Shown: positions 32,918 to 42,966, numbered from the stretch's first letter. The stretch: DNA of 64,000 nucleotides from CBDDHT01 sp965228615 (GCA_965228615.1 CBDDHT010000003.1:620001-684000), one strand, 5' to 3'. Notes: generated by a model not told the origin, from the letters alone. Translations and numbers: made by a program.

Positions 32918-33039
32918 AGACCAGATGATCGCGCCCTTCAGAAACGCTCGGGAATGGTTGAGAATCGCGCTCCACAACTTAAAAAATTTTTCTGGTCGGA
33001 GCGATGAAACCCAAGGACCTTTGCCTATGCCCTGTGGAT

Positions 33040-34536
33040 CTACAGGAAGTTCGTCAGAGATAACTGGCTGAGGCTGGCGGTAACGCGCAGACTTGCCTCG
33101 ATCCGATTCTGAAGGGTCAGGATTTGTGTGCTGACTTCGTAGACATCAGCGACCTCTGAATCCGCGACCAAGCCTTCCATCAGAAATTTATTGGCGTCAT
33201 GCCGCTCGGACGCCTTAGCCATCGTCGTTTTGGAGATAGAGAGTTCCGTAACGATCTGGTCGACCGACTGGGTGCCTGCGGGAAAACTCAACGCGTTCGA
33301 AGCCCTTTGCGTAAGGGCGTTGTAGCGGTCCTTGGCTGCCGTATCGGTTGCCGAGAAGGTTTCCACTGCAACGGCTGCCAGGTGCTTGATCGTTGCCGTC
33401 AAAGCCCCCTCGTTGGCGCGTGCGCCGGTCGCGACAGTAATCGCATCGTCGGCACGGACAATATGGGACTCGCGCGCCGAGCTGGTCGAGACCTCTCCCT
33501 CATACCAGAACACGGTGTTTGTCGTTGTCGCGTCGATCAGTGCTGTTGCCGATGAAAAGGGCGGCCCATCGACCCGTTGCGGCGGGTTGGTGGAATCGAA
33601 ATCGAAGAAATTGTCAGCGGCTTCAATGGCGGACGCCGCACTCAGACTGCGCGAGGCTTCATCTTGAACGACCTGGTCGAGCGCCGTGCGGAAGTTGGCT
33701 GCCGTGGTCGCCTCATCGACACCGATCGTGAACTCACCGGCTCCAGCCACGCCTGTCGTCGCAGTCAGAGTGACGCTCGTCTGGGTCCCGTCCGGCAGAT
33801 CCAACGTCAAACTAAGCGTCTCACCATTATTCGGCAAGGTGGCGGTGAATGTAACATCCACTGTCGCGGGCGCCCCTGCAGGACCCGCCACGGTTGTCCC
33901 GGTCAATGTCGATCCAACCGAAGCCAATTTGAAGCCAAAGGGATGACCCGCAACATCTTCCGAGATGCTGGACGTTGCAACAGCGACAGCCGGAAGCGTC
34001 AGCCGCCCTCTCCCATCGGCCCCAAGGTCGGCATCACGGCGTTCGCTGACGATTTGCTTGAAGCCGGCCTGCGCGCCAACTCCATCGAGAATTTCCGACG
34101 CCGGCCGGACGGGCTGCGCCTCCGTATCGCGACCAGCAAAGAGGTAGCTACCGTTGATCTGCTGATTCAGGAGAGAGACCGTCTCGTCAAATTTAGCGGC
34201 AACCTGACTTTGATAGATCGTCTGACCGCCAGCGTGCAGTTCAAACCCCGTTGCAAGAGCATCGGTCTTCGATTCTACGCCAATTTCGCGCAAGCGCTCC
34301 AGCGACTGAACCATGACATCGATGCGAACGTCGGCGTGGGAGATCGAGCGCTGATAACTGTCCAACTGGCTCAGTTCGGAACGAAGCGACAGAATCTGAG
34401 AACGGTCCGTCCCAAGATCTCCATAGCTCGAGACCTTCTTCTGTGTGGCGAGCTGATTCTGCAGTTCGTTCAGCAGGTCCCGGCTATCCGCGATGCTGCG
34501 CGAGAGACCGATGTTTGGGGAGACCAGGGAAATCAT
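33040..34536 (-). CDS. flgL: hook-filament junction protein FlgL
   Basis: Second hook-associated protein (HAP3), exported to the hook tip before the filament. The 498-residue protein has a flagellin-like N-terminal helix (residues 1-150, ending LLNQQINGSYLFAGRDT) and a C-terminal helix ending EASLRVTASLSQLSLTNFL. The middle holds a Thr-rich insertion (about 200-300, with TVDVTFTATLPNNGETLSLTLDL), making it longer than the E. coli protein (317). Downstream of flgK with an 11-nt gap. Confidence 0.92.
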   Translation of the reverse strand: MISLVSPNIGLSRSIADSRDLLNELQNQLATQKKVSSYGDLGTDRSQILSLRSELSQLDSYQRSISHADVRIDVMVQSLERLREIGVESKTDALATGFELHAGGQTIYQSQVAAKFDETVSLLNQQINGSYLFAGRDTEAQPVRPASEILDGVGAQAGFKQIVSERRDADLGADGRGRLTLPAVAVATSSISEDVAGHPFGFKLASVGSTLTGTTVAGPAGAPATVDVTFTATLPNNGETLSLTLDLPDGTQTSVTLTATTGVAGAGEFTIGVDEATTAANFRTALDQVVQDEASRSLSAASAIEAADNFFDFDSTNPPQRVDGPPFSSATALIDATTTNTVFWYEGEVSTSSARESHIVRADDAITVATGARANEGALTATIKHLAAVAVETFSATDTAAKDRYNALTQRASNALSFPAGTQSVDQIVTELSISKTTMAKASERHDANKFLMEGLVADSEVADVYEVSTQILTLQNRIEASLRVTASLSQLSLTNFL

Positions 34537-34547
34537 CAGTTAGACCT

Positions 34548-36422
34548 CTAGATCTGGAGCAGAATCTGCATCAATTCGTCGACGGCCTGAATGATCCGGG
34601 CATTCGCCGCATATGACGTCTGCAAGTTGATCAGGTCGGTGAGCTCGGAATCCGTATCGACACCCACCTCATCATCAAAGCGTACCTGCAAAGCCTGCAA
34701 CGCGACGTCCCGCCCTGCTTTCTCGCGCTGCGCACCTTCGACCTTGCCGGTTTGCTCAGCGATGACGCGATCCGCAAACGCTGTGATCGTCGTCTCGACC
34801 GGATTTTGCGTGGATCCGATACCCGAAGCGGGTGAAAATGTGAAAGTTCTCTCTGACAGACGAGCAAAGAGTTCCGCCGGCCGGTCCGGATCGCCCAAAG
34901 GCGTCACCGGCGCGGTCGAGTGGCGCACCAGCAGTTCATTGTCCTGCTGGATCAGGCTATTGATCGAGATCCGGGAGGCAAAGCCAAGTTTTTGGGCACC
35001 GCCATCAAGGCTGGCCGTATAGGCCTGCGGCGAGAGCCCACCGTCCACGAACAGCGGCAGCCCCAGCCCGGCATCTTGCGTCGCCGTTGCCGTTAGTGTT
35101 GCCGTGACGGCGGTGATGTCCGTTGTACCGATGGCGCCATCGTCAAGGAACCGCAGGGTCGTGCCGGATGGATTCGAAACTGCAACGCCTGTCCCAAGCG
35201 CTGTGTCGATGGCGGTTGCAGCCGCTGCGACGCCGCCTGAAAAATCAATCCCGATGACCGTATCGTTGGGGTCGGTCGTGACATCGTTCGACAGCGGCAG
35301 CTGGGACGCGTCATCGACACGGATGATCGTAACGGTCTGTGAGGTTCCGGGTGGCGTCGTCGTGTAGGTCACGCTGACGGGGTTGCCCGGCTGAAGCGCG
35401 GCAACATCGACATCGAAGCCTTGTGCCGCGCCTACGGTGGCAGCGGCCCCCTGAACATCGCTATTGGACAGCGCCAGCGCCAGGCCATGGGCCAATTCGT
35501 CAAGTTGCGCCTGCGCCTCGACAAGAATGTTGTCGCGCAGGTCCACAAGTGCACCGATCCGGCCTGTCGTCAGGCCGTTGTTCTGAATGAGGTCGATCGT
35601 AAAGCCGCCGCTGGACTCGAGACTGATAGTCCCGACCCCGCGATCGGCATCGTTCCCGCTGTAAAGGGATGTTGCCGTTATGTCGCCGCGTTGATCGAAA
35701 GATAGTGTCACGGGGCTGTTGCCGAGCAGCGTATTGCCGGAACGGCTGACAATCGAAACAGAACCGTCGGGCTTCTCGGTCACATTGATCTCAATATACT
35801 GAGAGATCTGACCGATAAACTTGTCGCGTTCGTCCAGCAGATCGGCAGATGGGGTGTTCGATACGGCACCCAGGGCAAACTGCCTGTTGATGTCTGACAG
35901 AGATTGCAGGGCGGAGTTGAGCTCTCCGACGTCGGCTGCAATGGTATTCTCGGTCAGTTGACGCAAGGATTGGATATCGCCGGACAACTGCCGCAATTGC
36001 TGGGCAAGCGCTTCGGCATCGCCGACCACCTGTGCCCGGGTCGCGAACGAGTCCGGCGCGCCTGTCAGCTCCTGCAGCGATCCGGCAAAACTATCGACGA
36101 GCGTGTCGAGTGAGTTTGCCGCACCCGGGGCGCCAAACAACTGGTCGAGACGCTCGAGAAACTGATGACGCACATCGGCATTGTTGAATGCCGCAGTCTC
36201 GGTCCAGATCTGACTTTGCAGAAACGTATCGACCGTGCGCTGCAGCTCGACGCTGGTGATACCGACCTGGACACCGTTCTCAAGAAGACGAACCGGCTGG
36301 AGGGATTTCTTGGTATAGCCCGCCGTGTCGGCATTGGCGATGTTCTGTGCAACGACATCCAGGGAGCGCTGGGTCAGATTGAGCCCCTGATTGGCTGTCG
36401 ACAGTACTGATCCTAATCCCAT
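34548..36422 (-). CDS. flgK: hook-associated protein FlgK
   Basis: First hook-filament junction protein (HAP1). The 624-residue protein starts with the rod/hook signature LSTANQGLNLTQRSLDVVAQNIANADTAGYTKK (split at residues 7-26 and 27-39) and ends in the C-terminal helix DSELTDLINLQTSYAANARIIQAVDELMQILLQI (about 590-624). Part of the leftward flgE-flgK-flgL operon, 78 nt after flgE. No separate promoter is evident in that gap. Confidence 0.95.
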   Translation of the reverse strand: MGLGSVLSTANQGLNLTQRSLDVVAQNIANADTAGYTKKSLQPVRLLENGVQVGITSVELQRTVDTFLQSQIWTETAAFNNADVRHQFLERLDQLFGAPGAANSLDTLVDSFAGSLQELTGAPDSFATRAQVVGDAEALAQQLRQLSGDIQSLRQLTENTIAADVGELNSALQSLSDINRQFALGAVSNTPSADLLDERDKFIGQISQYIEINVTEKPDGSVSIVSRSGNTLLGNSPVTLSFDQRGDITATSLYSGNDADRGVGTISLESSGGFTIDLIQNNGLTTGRIGALVDLRDNILVEAQAQLDELAHGLALALSNSDVQGAAATVGAAQGFDVDVAALQPGNPVSVTYTTTPPGTSQTVTIIRVDDASQLPLSNDVTTDPNDTVIGIDFSGGVAAAATAIDTALGTGVAVSNPSGTTLRFLDDGAIGTTDITAVTATLTATATQDAGLGLPLFVDGGLSPQAYTASLDGGAQKLGFASRISINSLIQQDNELLVRHSTAPVTPLGDPDRPAELFARLSERTFTFSPASGIGSTQNPVETTITAFADRVIAEQTGKVEGAQREKAGRDVALQALQVRFDDEVGVDTDSELTDLINLQTSYAANARIIQAVDELMQILLQI

Positions 36423-36500
36423 GACACGAACCGCTTGGTCAGGTGGGGCTCAAGGACCGACGCAACACATACGGCCCCCGAGATCCACTGTTGTTACGCT

Positions 36501-38234
36501 TTACCGCACGATATTCAGTGCTTCCTGCAGCATCTCTTCAGCGGTCGAAATGACCCGTGTGTTCGCTGCATACGCTTGCTGTGTGACAATCAGTTTTGAA
36601 AACTCGTCCGCGATATCCGTGTTCGAGCCTTCAAGCGCGGAACCTACAACGGCCCCGAATGCTCCAAGGATCGGTGAACCGGATTCCGTGGTTTCTCGGA
36701 ATGCACCGCCACTCGTTTTGGCAAGGCCGTTGTCGCCATTGAAACTGGCAAGCACGACTTCAGCCAGATCGACCGTCCGCCCATTGGTGTAGGTGGCGAC
36801 GATCCGGCTATCCTGAGAAACGGTTACGCCCGTCAACTCTCCGGCTGCAAAGCCGTCCTGATTGACCTCGGTGACCTTGGCAATACCGGCAGAGTCCGCA
36901 AACTGGGTGATACCGCTTGATCCGTGGTTCAACAGGATATTGCCGAGATTGTTTCCGTTGACCGTCAGATTGTTGATGGTCAGGTTAGTGACGGCTGGGT
37001 TCAACTGGCCGTCCGTCCCGAAAACATAACTCTGACCGACATTGGTCCATGCGGTGTTGGTGCCTGTGGCATTGGAATCGCTGAGATAGAAGAGATTCCA
37101 TGTGTCAGAACCGCCTGTCGTCGCCGGGTTGACCGCACCTGCCGTCATGCCAAGCCCGGTGATCGCGGCTGCATCACCAGCTATCGTGAATGCTGTCGAC
37201 ACATCATCGCCCACAATCTGAAGCGACGAACCCTGTGCGCTGGCCGTAACCGCATTATTCAAAGTTGCCGTACCATTGATGGCGTTGACGAGATCAGTCA
37301 GTGTGTTGACCTCGCCGGCGCCCGTACCGATTGTGAAATCATAATCGGTTCCACCGACAGTCAGACGGAACAGGTCATTCGTTCCCGCACCATCGTTGAA
37401 GCCGGCGATACCTGCACCAAGATCGGCAACGTTGCCGATTGCAGTACCGGTTTGCGTTGCCGGCACGCTTCCATTCCCAATCTTGGCCCAACGCAACTGA
37501 ACATCAACCGCATTTCCCGTTGTATCGAAGGTCGTGACCGAACCACCGGACAGTGAGTCGGCAATGAAGGTGGTGGAATCGTTAGCCTGGATGACACCAT
37601 CGCCCGTAGCCGTTCCGTTGGTGGTCGGATCATTCGCGTAAGAAGACGCGACGAGCAACTCGCTATTCGCGACAGTCGTATCCGTGTCGCCGGTCAGTGG
37701 AAAACTGGCAAGGTTGGCTCGATAATCGATCCGTGTTGTCGCACTCGCCGGAATGAAGTCATTCGTGACGCGAATGGTATCCGGCACGCTACCCGTCGTG
37801 TTATTCGTTACTGGATCAATTGGCAGGCCTTTCAGATAATAGCCTGCCGAATTGACAAGGTACCCATTGCGGTCGAACTCGAAATCACCGCGCCTTGTAT
37901 AGAGGTTCTGAGAGTCGATAACCGGAAGGCCGTCGACCGTATCCGAAGCTTCGCCGACGATGAAGTAACCGTCGCCGTTGATGGCCATATAGGTATCAAC
38001 CGACTCGTTGGTGATATCCCCCTGGATCGTGTTGGTTGGCCGGGAAAACGCATTGACAACACCGAGAGCCTGCTGCGTGGCAGGGCTGTCGGGAACAAAG
38101 TCTGCAAACGAAACATCACTACGCTTGTAAGCAACAGTTTGCGAGTTGGCGATATTGTCCGAAATACGCTCTAGCGAAAAAGATTGCGCCCTGAGCCCGG
38201 TGATCGCCGTGGTCATCGCACCGAAAATACCCAT
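36501..38234 (-). CDS. flgE: flagellar hook protein FlgE
   Basis: Forms the curved hook joining rod and filament. The 577-residue protein has the N-terminal motif MTTAITGLRAQSFSLERISDNIANSQTVAYKRSDVSF (residues 6-42) and a C-terminal helix SNTDIADEFSKLIVTQQAYAANTRVISTAEEML. The middle contains a Flagellin_IN-like unit (DFTIGTGAGEVNTLTDLVNAI, about 300-320), the same type as the repeats in the flagellins. AGGAG lies 8 nt before the ATG. First gene of the flgE-flgK-flgL operon, with a sigma-54 site upstream. Confidence 0.94.
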   Translation of the reverse strand: MGIFGAMTTAITGLRAQSFSLERISDNIANSQTVAYKRSDVSFADFVPDSPATQQALGVVNAFSRPTNTIQGDITNESVDTYMAINGDGYFIVGEASDTVDGLPVIDSQNLYTRRGDFEFDRNGYLVNSAGYYLKGLPIDPVTNNTTGSVPDTIRVTNDFIPASATTRIDYRANLASFPLTGDTDTTVANSELLVASSYANDPTTNGTATGDGVIQANDSTTFIADSLSGGSVTTFDTTGNAVDVQLRWAKIGNGSVPATQTGTAIGNVADLGAGIAGFNDGAGTNDLFRLTVGGTDYDFTIGTGAGEVNTLTDLVNAINGTATLNNAVTASAQGSSLQIVGDDVSTAFTIAGDAAAITGLGMTAGAVNPATTGGSDTWNLFYLSDSNATGTNTAWTNVGQSYVFGTDGQLNPAVTNLTINNLTVNGNNLGNILLNHGSSGITQFADSAGIAKVTEVNQDGFAAGELTGVTVSQDSRIVATYTNGRTVDLAEVVLASFNGDNGLAKTSGGAFRETTESGSPILGAFGAVVGSALEGSNTDIADEFSKLIVTQQAYAANTRVISTAEEMLQEALNIVR

Positions 38235-38303
38235 CCGTACATCTCCTAGACTGACTCCGGCGTTATCGACGCGCCGGACGCAACTGAACCCTGCCGATCT
38301 AGG

Positions 38304-38320
38304 AGCAAGGAAGAGGCCAG
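38304..38320 (-). promoter_or_regulatory. sigma-54 promoter of flgE
   Basis: Read on the minus strand: CTGGCCTCTTCCTTGCT, with GG-N10-GC exactly and a perfect TTGCT -12 element. The predicted start near 38293 gives a leader of about 60 nt. This fits class III hook gene control. Confidence 0.85.
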
Positions 38321-38509
38321 ATTGATTATTTCATGTTTTTCAATGGATTAACTATTTGAAAACCATAAAAAAGCAGACATGCCCCTGGCAAGATGTGCCT
38401 GAGCCGGCAATTCTTGCCTGTCAATTCGGGTCTGACAGGCAGATCTTGCGACCGGCCGCCGAAATCAATAGTGTCGCGCGCGGTTCTGTTCTCTCAGCCC
38501 GGAGCGGTT

Positions 38510-39355
38510 ATGAAATTCACCGGTACGCAAACCTATGTCGCCACGGAGGATCTCCGTGTCGCAATCAACGCGGCGATCACGCTCGAGCGCCCTCTTCTGG
38601 TAAAAGGAGAGCCAGGCACCGGCAAGACTGTGCTCGCACATGAGGTTGCAGATTCGATTGGCGTTCCGCTTCTCGAGTGGCACATCAAGTCGACGACAAA
38701 GGCGCAGCAGGGGTTGTACGAGTATGACGCTGTTAGCCGCCTGCGGGATTCCCAGCTTGGCGATCCGCGCGTCGAGGACATTTCCAACTATATCAAGCGC
38801 GGCAAGCTCTGGGATGCCTTCGAAGCCCCGAAGCGACCTGTTCTGCTGATTGATGAAATCGACAAGGCCGATATCGAATTTCCTAACGATCTTCTGCAGG
38901 AACTCGATCGCATGGAGTTCTTCGTTTATGAGACCGGCGAAACAGTTCAAGCGAAAGAACGACCGATCGTTATCATCACGTCGAATAATGAAAAGGAGCT
39001 TCCTGACGCATTTCTCAGGCGTTGCTTCTTCCACTACATCAAGTTTCCCGATCCGGACACCATGGAAGATATCGTCGAGGTCCACTTCCCCGGTCTGAAA
39101 AAGCGCCTTGTTTCCGAAGCCTTGAAAAGGTTCTACGAGCTTCGCGACGTGCCGGGCCTAAAGAAGAAGCCGTCGACGTCGGAACTTCTCGACTGGATCA
39201 AGCTGCTTCTGAATGAGGATGTCAGTCCCGAGACACTACGAGAGAAAGATCCGCGCAAGATGATTCCGCCATTGCACGGCGCCCTGCTGAAGAACGAGCA
39301 GGATGTCCATCTCTTTGAGAGGCTGGCATTCATGGCCAGAAGAGACGGTTCTTAA
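38510..39355 (+). CDS. MoxR-type AAA+ ATPase
   Basis: A 281-residue AAA+ ATPase of the MoxR family. Walker A GEPGTGKT (33-40), Walker B VLLIDEIDKAD (about 103-113), sensor 1 IITSNN and the arginine finger region AFLRRCFFHYI are all intact. MoxR proteins act as chaperones that insert cofactors or mature complexes, usually with a VWA protein from an adjacent gene. Here the likely partner is the CoxE-type VWA protein at 45069, separated by nine genes on both strands. The start at 38510 has GGAG upstream; the frame opens at 38393 without similarity. Confidence 0.92.
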   Translation: MKFTGTQTYVATEDLRVAINAAITLERPLLVKGEPGTGKTVLAHEVADSIGVPLLEWHIKSTTKAQQGLYEYDAVSRLRDSQLGDPRVEDISNYIKRGKLWDAFEAPKRPVLLIDEIDKADIEFPNDLLQELDRMEFFVYETGETVQAKERPIVIITSNNEKELPDAFLRRCFFHYIKFPDPDTMEDIVEVHFPGLKKRLVSEALKRFYELRDVPGLKKKPSTSELLDWIKLLLNEDVSPETLREKDPRKMIPPLHGALLKNEQDVHLFERLAFMARRDGS

Positions 39356-39555
39356 TATATAAATATCAATATGTTATATCAATTATTTCAGATTATATAA
39401 TAATATTGAACCTGTCGAGAATCCGGCTTCATCCGGGATGAACCAACGATGAACGGCGACTTCAAACCCGGTTCAGTGCCACTTCGCTAACCTGCCGACA
39501 AATGGGGCAAAACTGACGACGGAGATGCGTCAGCCCCGGCGACAGGGAGAGCGCG
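39356..39555. other. AT-rich gap after MoxR gene
   Basis: Positions 39350-39412 are nearly all A/T, unlike the GC-rich surroundings, and then return to normal composition. No ORF or clear hairpin terminator. Such AT-rich patches often hold promoters or sites for nucleoid-type repressors; nothing more specific is visible. Confidence 0.4.
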
Positions 39556-39657
39556 ATGAACCATGATGTCCTGCGTGGCATGATGCTGATAGCAATGATC
39601 TATGCGTTGCTTGCCGCATCGACAGTCATGACCACGTTTTTGACCTTCCCCTTCTAA
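39556..39657 (+). CDS. possible 33-residue membrane peptide
   Basis: ATG with GGGAG upstream opens a 34-codon frame (33 residues plus stop) encoding one hydrophobic segment (residues 9-28: MMLIAMIYALLAASTVMTTF). Too short for confident calling, but the Shine-Dalgarno, composition and single membrane helix are those of real bacterial small membrane proteins. The sequence from 39658 to 39833 has no further feature. Confidence 0.35.
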   Translation: MNHDVLRGMMLIAMIYALLAASTVMTTFLTFPF

Positions 39658-39833
39658 GTATGATCAGGAGATGAGGCGATTGCCGGCGATCGTTCAGTCG
39701 CCTCATCGAATGACATTGCAGCTCTTTACCGTCCGCATTCACTCCACTTGATTTTGTTGCAGCATCGCTGCTTGCGTGGGATGCAGATGCGTCGCCTTCG
39801 ATATGGCGATGCGAATGCGATGAAAGACGCCCC

Positions 39834-41294
39834 GTGAAACTTCGAGATTTAGCCGAGCAAGCCCAAAGCACGCTCGAAAGAGCCGGCGCAAAGGCCGGCG
39901 ACCTTATGCAACCGACCATCCGGTTGGGGGTGACGGGTCTTGCACGCGCAGGCAAGACGGTTTTCATTACGGCGCTCATCCACAATATGCTTGCGGGAGG
40001 ACGGCTCCCGTTTTTCGGGCCTTGGGCGGAGGGGCGCATCCGCCGTGCTTATCTCGAGCCCCAGCCGGACGATGCCGTCCCGCGTTTCGACTATGAGCGT
40101 CATTTGAATGATCTGAAGAGCGATCCGCCGACCTGGCCGGAAAGTACCCGGCAACTCGCCCAACTCCGCCTGACCATTGAATTTGAACCGGTAAGCTTTC
40201 TAAAGCGCCGCCTCGGACAGGACCGCTTGCATGTTGATATCATCGACTATCCGGGGGAATGGCTGCTTGACCTGGCCCTTTTGGAGCAGAGTTTCGAGGA
40301 ATGGGCAGAGTCTACTCTCTCAATGTGGGCGACGCGCACCACACCCGGCGCCCGCGCCTGGAACGACGCTGTTTCGAATGTCGATCCATCCGCGCCGGCA
40401 GATGAAGCAACGGCAACACGTCTGGCCTCAGCCTATCGTGACGCACTGAGCGACGCGCGCCAGGACCCCGATGCCCCTCTCATCGTGGCACCCGGTCGCT
40501 TCCTGATGCCTGGTGAATTGGAAGGATCGCCAGCCCTCACCTTTGCGCCGTTGCCGTCAGTCGCCAAGGCCGGCGCGCCATCCAACTCTCTGTGGGCAAT
40601 GATGGAACGACGATACGAGTCTTATAAGGCTCACGTTGCAAAACCCTTTTTTCGGGATCACTTTGCCCGACTGGATCGCCAGATCGTTCTTGTCGACGCA
40701 CTTTCGGCCCTCAATCGCGGCCGGGACGCAACGGATGAACTCGGTGCCATGCTGGCGCGTATTCTGGCGACGTTCCGTCCAGGGTCCAGAAGCTGGCTGG
40801 CGCCAATCCTCGGCCGCCGGATCGATCGCGTGGTCTTTGCAGCAACGAAGGCCGATCATCTGCATCATGAGAGCCATGACCGCCTGGAGGCCATTCTTGG
40901 ACGCTTGACCGAGAAGGCGATTGCTAGGGCGGAACGGAAGGGTGCGGAGGTTCGTGTTGTCGCCATGGCCGCCTTGCGGACCACACGCGAAGGAAAGGTT
41001 CGGCATAATGGCGAGGAACTCGCCTGCATCCTGGGATACCCCATGGCCGGTCAAACGGTCGGCGGGGAAACCTTCGACGGCGAAACCGAAGCGGCAGTCT
41101 ATCCCGGTGAATTGCCGGAAGACCCCGACGAGGCGCTCGCGCATACCGGCGCTGGCGTGGAAGGCGGAGACTGGCAGTTTGTGCGGTTCCGGCCACTCCG
41201 GATCGAGCATGACATTGCAGGTCAACCGATTGCCCTGCCCCATATCCGGCTGGATCGCGCTCTTGAAGTTCTGCTCGCGGACAAGCTCTCATGA
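39834..41294 (+). CDS. ycjX: YcjX-like P-loop ATPase (DUF463)
   Basis: A 486-residue GTPase/ATPase-like protein of the YcjX family. The P-loop is GVTGLARAGKT (32-42); the likely switch region is DIIDYPGEWLLDL (about 132-144). The family is linked to envelope stress and to the partner membrane protein YcjF, encoded next. The start is GTG at 39834. The stop overlaps the next ATG (ATGA), so the pair is translationally coupled. Cytoplasmic; exact role unknown. Confidence 0.93.
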   Translation: MKLRDLAEQAQSTLERAGAKAGDLMQPTIRLGVTGLARAGKTVFITALIHNMLAGGRLPFFGPWAEGRIRRAYLEPQPDDAVPRFDYERHLNDLKSDPPTWPESTRQLAQLRLTIEFEPVSFLKRRLGQDRLHVDIIDYPGEWLLDLALLEQSFEEWAESTLSMWATRTTPGARAWNDAVSNVDPSAPADEATATRLASAYRDALSDARQDPDAPLIVAPGRFLMPGELEGSPALTFAPLPSVAKAGAPSNSLWAMMERRYESYKAHVAKPFFRDHFARLDRQIVLVDALSALNRGRDATDELGAMLARILATFRPGSRSWLAPILGRRIDRVVFAATKADHLHHESHDRLEAILGRLTEKAIARAERKGAEVRVVAMAALRTTREGKVRHNGEELACILGYPMAGQTVGGETFDGETEAAVYPGELPEDPDEALAHTGAGVEGGDWQFVRFRPLRIEHDIAGQPIALPHIRLDRALEVLLADKLS

Positions 41295-42298
41295 CAGACG
41301 CCAAAAAGAGTCCCAAAGCTTTCCGACCGGACGACCCGAATCTGGTGGTCGAAGACCCGCCCTCGGAAATCCTGATGGCTCAACCCCTGGACGAAGATGC
41401 CTTGCCTGTTCCACGCCAGGACCCGCCCGCGCCGAAAAGTGGATTGCGCTGGGGCACGCTCTTCATTTCGGCAATTGGCGGGCTTGTGACCCTTGCCGCC
41501 GGTGTCTGGCTGCACGATCTTGTCATGGGGCTGCTGGCACGTGAAGCCTGGATCGGATGGCTGGCAACAGGTCTCGTCATTCTCGCCGGGACTGCGGGCG
41601 TCGTCCTCGCCTTCAGAGAGGCCTTTGCCCTGGCCCGGCTCTCGCGGCTGGGAACGCTGTCGCACGACGCGGCATCGGCACTGGATCAATCAGACAAGCC
41701 CGGGGCACAAGCGGTCATAGAGGGACTTGAACGGCTCTATTCGGGCCGGCCGGACATGTCTTGGGCGCGCCAGCGATTTGCCGAACACAGCGGCGACATT
41801 ATGGATGCCCGCGAACTCCTGACACTTGCAGAGCGCGAACTCATCACTCCCCTCGATTGCCTGGCTCACGATGCCGTGGCACAGGCGGCCAAGCGGGTCT
41901 CCGTGCTCACAGCCGTCAGTCCGGCAGCGTTCCTCGACATGCTTCTCGTTGGCGTCGCCAACCTCCGCATGCTCCGCCAGATTGCAACTATCTACGGCGC
42001 ACGCCCGGCAACACTCGGTCTCATGAAGCTTGCCCGCATGGTTGTGTCGCACATCGTCGTAACAGGCGGTATCGCCATCGGCGATGACATGCTGCAGCAA
42101 ATGCTCGGTCAAAAAATGACCGCCAAGATCTCAGCACGCCTTGGAGAAGGGGTCTTCAATGGCGCCCTTACGGCACGCATCGGCCTTGCCGCTTTGAATG
42201 TCTGCCGCCCCCTGCCCCACATCGATACCAAGCCCCCGCGCTTTCGCGATCTTGCCGGCCGTGTCCTTGGTCTCACGAGAGACACTGGCAGGAAATAG
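41291..42298 (+). CDS. ycjF: YcjF-like membrane protein (TIGR01620/DUF697)
   Basis: A 335-residue inner-membrane protein. A disordered N-terminal region (1-55) is followed by two membrane segments (about 58-80 and 90-112), then the DUF697 domain with hydrophobic stretches around 215-270. It is the standard partner of YcjX and is coupled to it by a 4-nt overlap. Its stop lies 5 nt from the stop of the convergent GST gene. Function unknown beyond the association with envelope stress in gammaproteobacteria. Confidence 0.9.
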   Translation: MTDAKKSPKAFRPDDPNLVVEDPPSEILMAQPLDEDALPVPRQDPPAPKSGLRWGTLFISAIGGLVTLAAGVWLHDLVMGLLAREAWIGWLATGLVILAGTAGVVLAFREAFALARLSRLGTLSHDAASALDQSDKPGAQAVIEGLERLYSGRPDMSWARQRFAEHSGDIMDARELLTLAERELITPLDCLAHDAVAQAAKRVSVLTAVSPAAFLDMLLVGVANLRMLRQIATIYGARPATLGLMKLARMVVSHIVVTGGIAIGDDMLQQMLGQKMTAKISARLGEGVFNGALTARIGLAALNVCRPLPHIDTKPPRFRDLAGRVLGLTRDTGRK

Positions 42299-42303
42299 CG
42301 CTG

Positions 42304-42966
42304 CTATCGCCAATGCGGGGGATAGGCGCGATCATAGCCTGGCATTGCTTCGATCCGTGCTGCCCAGGCAGCCAAACTTGGGAAATCCTGATCCAGCGGA
42401 ACCACGCCAAGTTCGTGGATTTCGGCTCCGTCTCGTGTTGCCCCCCTCACGAGTTGCATGAGTGCAGGGTAAACAACGATATCGGCAGCGCTCAGTATCT
42501 CGCCGGCGAAAAAAGGGCGATCATCGAGACGCGCATCCAGCGCACTCATCTCCGAACGAACAGGCTTGATCGTCGCGGCGATCTTCTCTGCCATCTCGCC
42601 GCCGCGACCACGAAATATGGGCCGGGTAATATCACCGATTGGCGTGCGTAACCGCTCGTCCACCTCGCAGACGATTTCCCATATCTCCGCCACCTGTGCC
42701 GGCTCGCTGCCGAACAATGGCGGTTCCGGATACGCGTAATCCAAATAGGCAAGGATGGCGTTGGTCTCACGTACGGTAACATCGCCATCGACAAGAACCG
42801 GTACATGACCACGGGGATTGATTGCCCGAAAGGTTTCGCTCTTCTGATCGCCTGCCGAATTGCTGAGCCGTTTCGGCTCATACGCGACCCCTTTGGCCTC
42901 TAGAGCGAGCATGACGCTCCAACATGGCGGGCTACCACTGATGAAATAGCACTGGGTCTTTGCCAT
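42304..42966 (-). CDS. glutathione S-transferase family protein
   Basis: A 220-residue GST-fold protein: N-terminal thioredoxin-like domain (1-80, with SGSPPCWSV at the active-site turn, the cis-proline motif HVPVLVDGD and glutathione-binding RETNAI) and an all-helical C-terminal domain (about 90-215, with FAGEILSAADIVVYPAL). The Ser/Cys at residues 12-15 could serve as the catalytic residue. Substrate unknown. GGAAT precedes the ATG. Confidence 0.9.
   Translation of the reverse strand: MAKTQCYFISGSPPCWSVMLALEAKGVAYEPKRLSNSAGDQKSETFRAINPRGHVPVLVDGDVTVRETNAILAYLDYAYPEPPLFGSEPAQVAEIWEIVCEVDERLRTPIGDITRPIFRGRGGEMAEKIAATIKPVRSEMSALDARLDDRPFFAGEILSAADIVVYPALMQLVRGATRDGAEIHELGVVPLDQDFPSLAAWAARIEAMPGYDRAYPPHWR

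Noticed and set aside
33577..34551. 324-codon open frame antisense to flgL
   Set aside because: Shadow of flgL, which has the conserved terminal helices.
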